Shown: positions 62,295 through 64,000 of the stretch, in pieces
How positions within the stretch are numbered: the first letter of the stretch is position 1
Layout: each line of letters begins with the position of its first letter
Assembly: GCA_029246415.1 (NCBI GenBank)
Contig: JAQWNF010000001.1
Location: 39,840-103,839 of the forward strand
DNA from: Glaciecola sp.
GTDB taxonomy: Bacteria; Pseudomonadota; Gammaproteobacteria; Enterobacterales; Alteromonadaceae
Length of the DNA stretch: 64,000 nt
Direction of reading: 5' to 3'
Program-made: the position numbers and the translations under genes
Notes under the pieces: generated by a model
Database searches by the model: none
What the model was told of the DNA's origin: nothing
The model's input: only the letters and a program-made list of their open reading frames with translations

Positions 62295-64000
62295 GTGACT
62301 CCTATTACTCAAAAATTCCAGTATGGTCAGCATACTGTGACATTAGAAACGGGCGTAATCGCTCGTCAAGCCACTGCAGCCGTTATGGCTAGCATGGATG
62401 ATACTTGTGTTTTGGTTACCGTAGTTGGTAAAAAAGAAGCCAAAGCCGATCAAAACTTTTTCCCATTAACAGTTAATTATCAAGAAAAAGCCTATGCTGC
62501 GGGTAAAATCCCAGGTGGCTTTTTTAAACGAGAAGGGCGTCCTTCAGAAAGTGAAACACTAATTGCACGTCTTATTGACCGTCCAATTCGTCCATTATTC
62601 CCTGAAGGCTTCAAAAATGAAGTTCAGATAGTTATCACTGTTGTTTCTGCTAACCCAGAAATCCCAACTGATATCATCTCTTTAATCGGTACGTCTGCTG
62701 CGTTAGCAATCTCTGGTATGCCATTTAGTGGTCCAGTTGGTGCAGCACGTGTTGGTTATACTGACGGTGAATATGTATTAAATACTCGCACTTCAGAGCA
62801 AGAAGCGAGTCAATTAGATCTAGTTGTTGCTGGTACTGAATCAGCGGTATTGATGGTTGAATCTGAAGCTGACATTCTTTCTGAAGAAGTAATGTTAGGT
62901 GCTGTTGTTTATGGCCATGAGCAATCACAAGCCGTAGTAAGTAACATTGCTGAGTTTGCAGCAAATGTTAACACGCCTAAGTGGGATTGGACAGCTGTTG
63001 CTGAAAACACAGAATTAAAAGATAAAGTTGCTGCTCACGCCAAAGAAGGCATGACTGCTGCTTATCAGATTTCTGATAAATTAGCGCGTAAAACCGCTGT
63101 AGATACAGTAACTGAAACTGCTTTAGCTGCAATTATTGCAGAAGATGAAGCACAAGATCCAAAAGAAGTATCTGAATTACTACATGACTTAGAGTCTGAT
63201 GTTGTTCGTTCACGTATTCTTGCTGGTGAGCCACGTATTGATGGCCGTGATCCTGCGATGATCCGTGCACTTGACGTTGCAACTGGCGTATTACCGCGTA
63301 CTCACGGTTCTGCTATCTTTACTCGTGGCGAAACTCAAGCACTTGTAACAGCTACACTTGGTACAGAGCGTGATTCACAGTTAATCGACGATTTAACTGG
63401 CACACATAAAAACCACTTCATGCTTAACTACAACTTCCCTCCGTTCTGTGTAGGTGAAACTGGTTTTGTTGGTTCTCCTAAGCGTCGTGAAATCGGCCAC
63501 GGTAACCTAGCTAAGCGTGGTATCCAAGCTGTAATGCCAACATTGACTGACTTCCCATATTCAATCCGTGTTGTATCTGAAATTACGGAATCAAATGGTT
63601 CATCTTCAATGGCATCGGTTTGTGGTACGTCTTTAGCGCTTATGAACGCAGGTGTTCCAATTAAAGCCTCAGTTGCGGGTATCGCAATGGGCTTAGTTAA
63701 AGAAGAAGAAAACTTTGTTGTTCTTTCAGATATCTTAGGTGATGAAGATCATTTAGGTGATATGGACTTTAAAGTGGCTGGAACTAAAGATGGAATTACA
63801 TCACTTCAAATGGATATCAAAATTACTGGTATTACTTTTGAAATCATGGAGCAGGCTTTAAAACAGGCTAAAGATGGAAGAGTTCATATCTTAGGTGAAA
63901 TGAATAAAGCTTTAAGTGAGTCAAGAGCTGATGTTGGACAACACACTCCAAAAATGGAACAGATTACAGTTGATAAAAAAGATATCGCTGCTGTGATTGG
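62295..64000 (+). CDS. pnp: Polyribonucleotide nucleotidyltransferase (5' part)
   Basis: Phosphorolytic 3'-5' exoribonuclease of the RNA degradosome; 568 codons are inside the window, up to the start of the KH domain. [37 protein letters not shown] region, and [16 protein letters not shown] are visible. The start is a GTG at 62295 with AAAGGA upstream. rpsO, which normally precedes pnp, is missing: the 260 bp before it show no gene. From about 63770 the protein and codon use become alphaproteobacterial in type, so the 3' end may belong to another genome. Confidence 0.95.
   Translation, partial: MTPITQKFQYGQHTVTLETGVIARQATAAVMASMDDTCVLVTVVGKKEAKADQNFFPLTVNYQEKAYAAGKIPGGFFKREGRPSESETLIARLIDRPIRPLFPEGFKNEVQIVITVVSANPEIPTDIISLIGTSAALAISGMPFSGPVGAARVGYTDGEYVLNTRTSEQEASQLDLVVAGTESAVLMVESEADILSEEVMLGAVVYGHEQSQAVVSNIAEFAANVNTPKWDWTAVAENTELKDKVAAHAKEGMTAAYQISDKLARKTAVDTVTETALAAIIAEDEAQDPKEVSELLHDLESDVVRSRILAGEPRIDGRDPAMIRALDVATGVLPRTHGSAIFTRGETQALVTATLGTERDSQLIDDLTGTHKNHFMLNYNFPPFCVGETGFVGSPKRREIGHGNLAKRGIQAVMPTLTDFPYSIRVVSEITESNGSSSMASVCGTSLALMNAGVPIKASVAGIAMGLVKEEENFVVLSDILGDEDHLGDMDFKVAGTKDGITSLQMDIKITGITFEIMEQALKQAKDGRVHILGEMNKALSESRADVGQHTPKMEQITVDKKDIAAVI

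Overview
The window is a 64 kb chromosomal stretch (roughly 40% GC by eye) from a marine-type gammaproteobacterium, most likely of the order Alteromonadales (Pseudoalteromonas/Psychrosphaera/Catenovulum/Shewanella-like). The evidence is the HexR-controlled Entner-Doudoroff cluster hexR/zwf-pgl-edd-glk-eda, the paired GapA plus long GapB, the bpt-aat-trxB block, and the conserved ybeD-lipB-lipA, dacA-rlpA-rodA-mrdA-rlmH-rsfS-nadD-holA-lptE-leuS and ftsH-folP-glmM blocks. The species is not identifiable from sequence reading alone. No insertion sequence, prophage, CRISPR array or rRNA was seen.

Layout. 1-7.8 kb: 3' end of clpA, infA, bpt-aat, trxB, yfbV, sprT, sppA and a YdjA-type nitroreductase. 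7.9-29.6 kb: central carbon metabolism. It holds a saccharopine dehydrogenase-like oxidoreductase, pykA, hexR, the zwf-pgl-edd-glk-eda operon, a LacI-family regulator with its own palindrome, a hexose-6-phosphate mutarotase, gapA, a malQ-glgB-glgX glucan operon, msrB and gapB. Three HexR-like boxes (in front of pykA, zwf and gapA) tie glycolysis and the Entner-Doudoroff route together. 29.7-38.5 kb: accessory genes, namely a thioredoxin-like protein, an M14 carboxypeptidase, an AGCS symporter, a zinc-ribbon protein, yeaC, ansA, a secreted M24 peptidase and a PKD-repeat lipoprotein. 38.6-51.3 kb: a long minus-strand block for lipoate, cell wall elongation, ribosome maturation, NAD and LPS export, ending in leuS. 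51.5-60.3 kb: a Lon-like protease, yhbY, ftsH-folP-glmM, tpiA-secG and tRNA-Leu(GAG). 60.3-62.0 kb: three minus-strand genes of unknown role. 62.3 kb to the end: pnp, cut by the window edge.

The most notable observations are these. (1) Two of the unknown genes at 60.3-61.5 kb each have a good sigma-54 -24/-12 promoter, preceded at 60 and 62 bp by the same 18-bp element (15 of 18 identical), so they look like a small co-regulated set under an unidentified enhancer-binding protein. One encodes a membrane-anchored ASCH/PUA-like domain protein. (2) This set sits exactly where rimP-nusA-infB-rbfA-truB-rpsO normally lies between tRNA-Leu and pnp, and rlmE is also missing between yhbY and ftsH. (3) leuS carries one in-frame amber codon (codon 171) in place of a conserved Gln. 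(4) The last ~230 bp of pnp switch to an alphaproteobacterial (SAR11-like) sequence and codon use, which suggests an assembly chimera, so the contig edge should be treated with caution.
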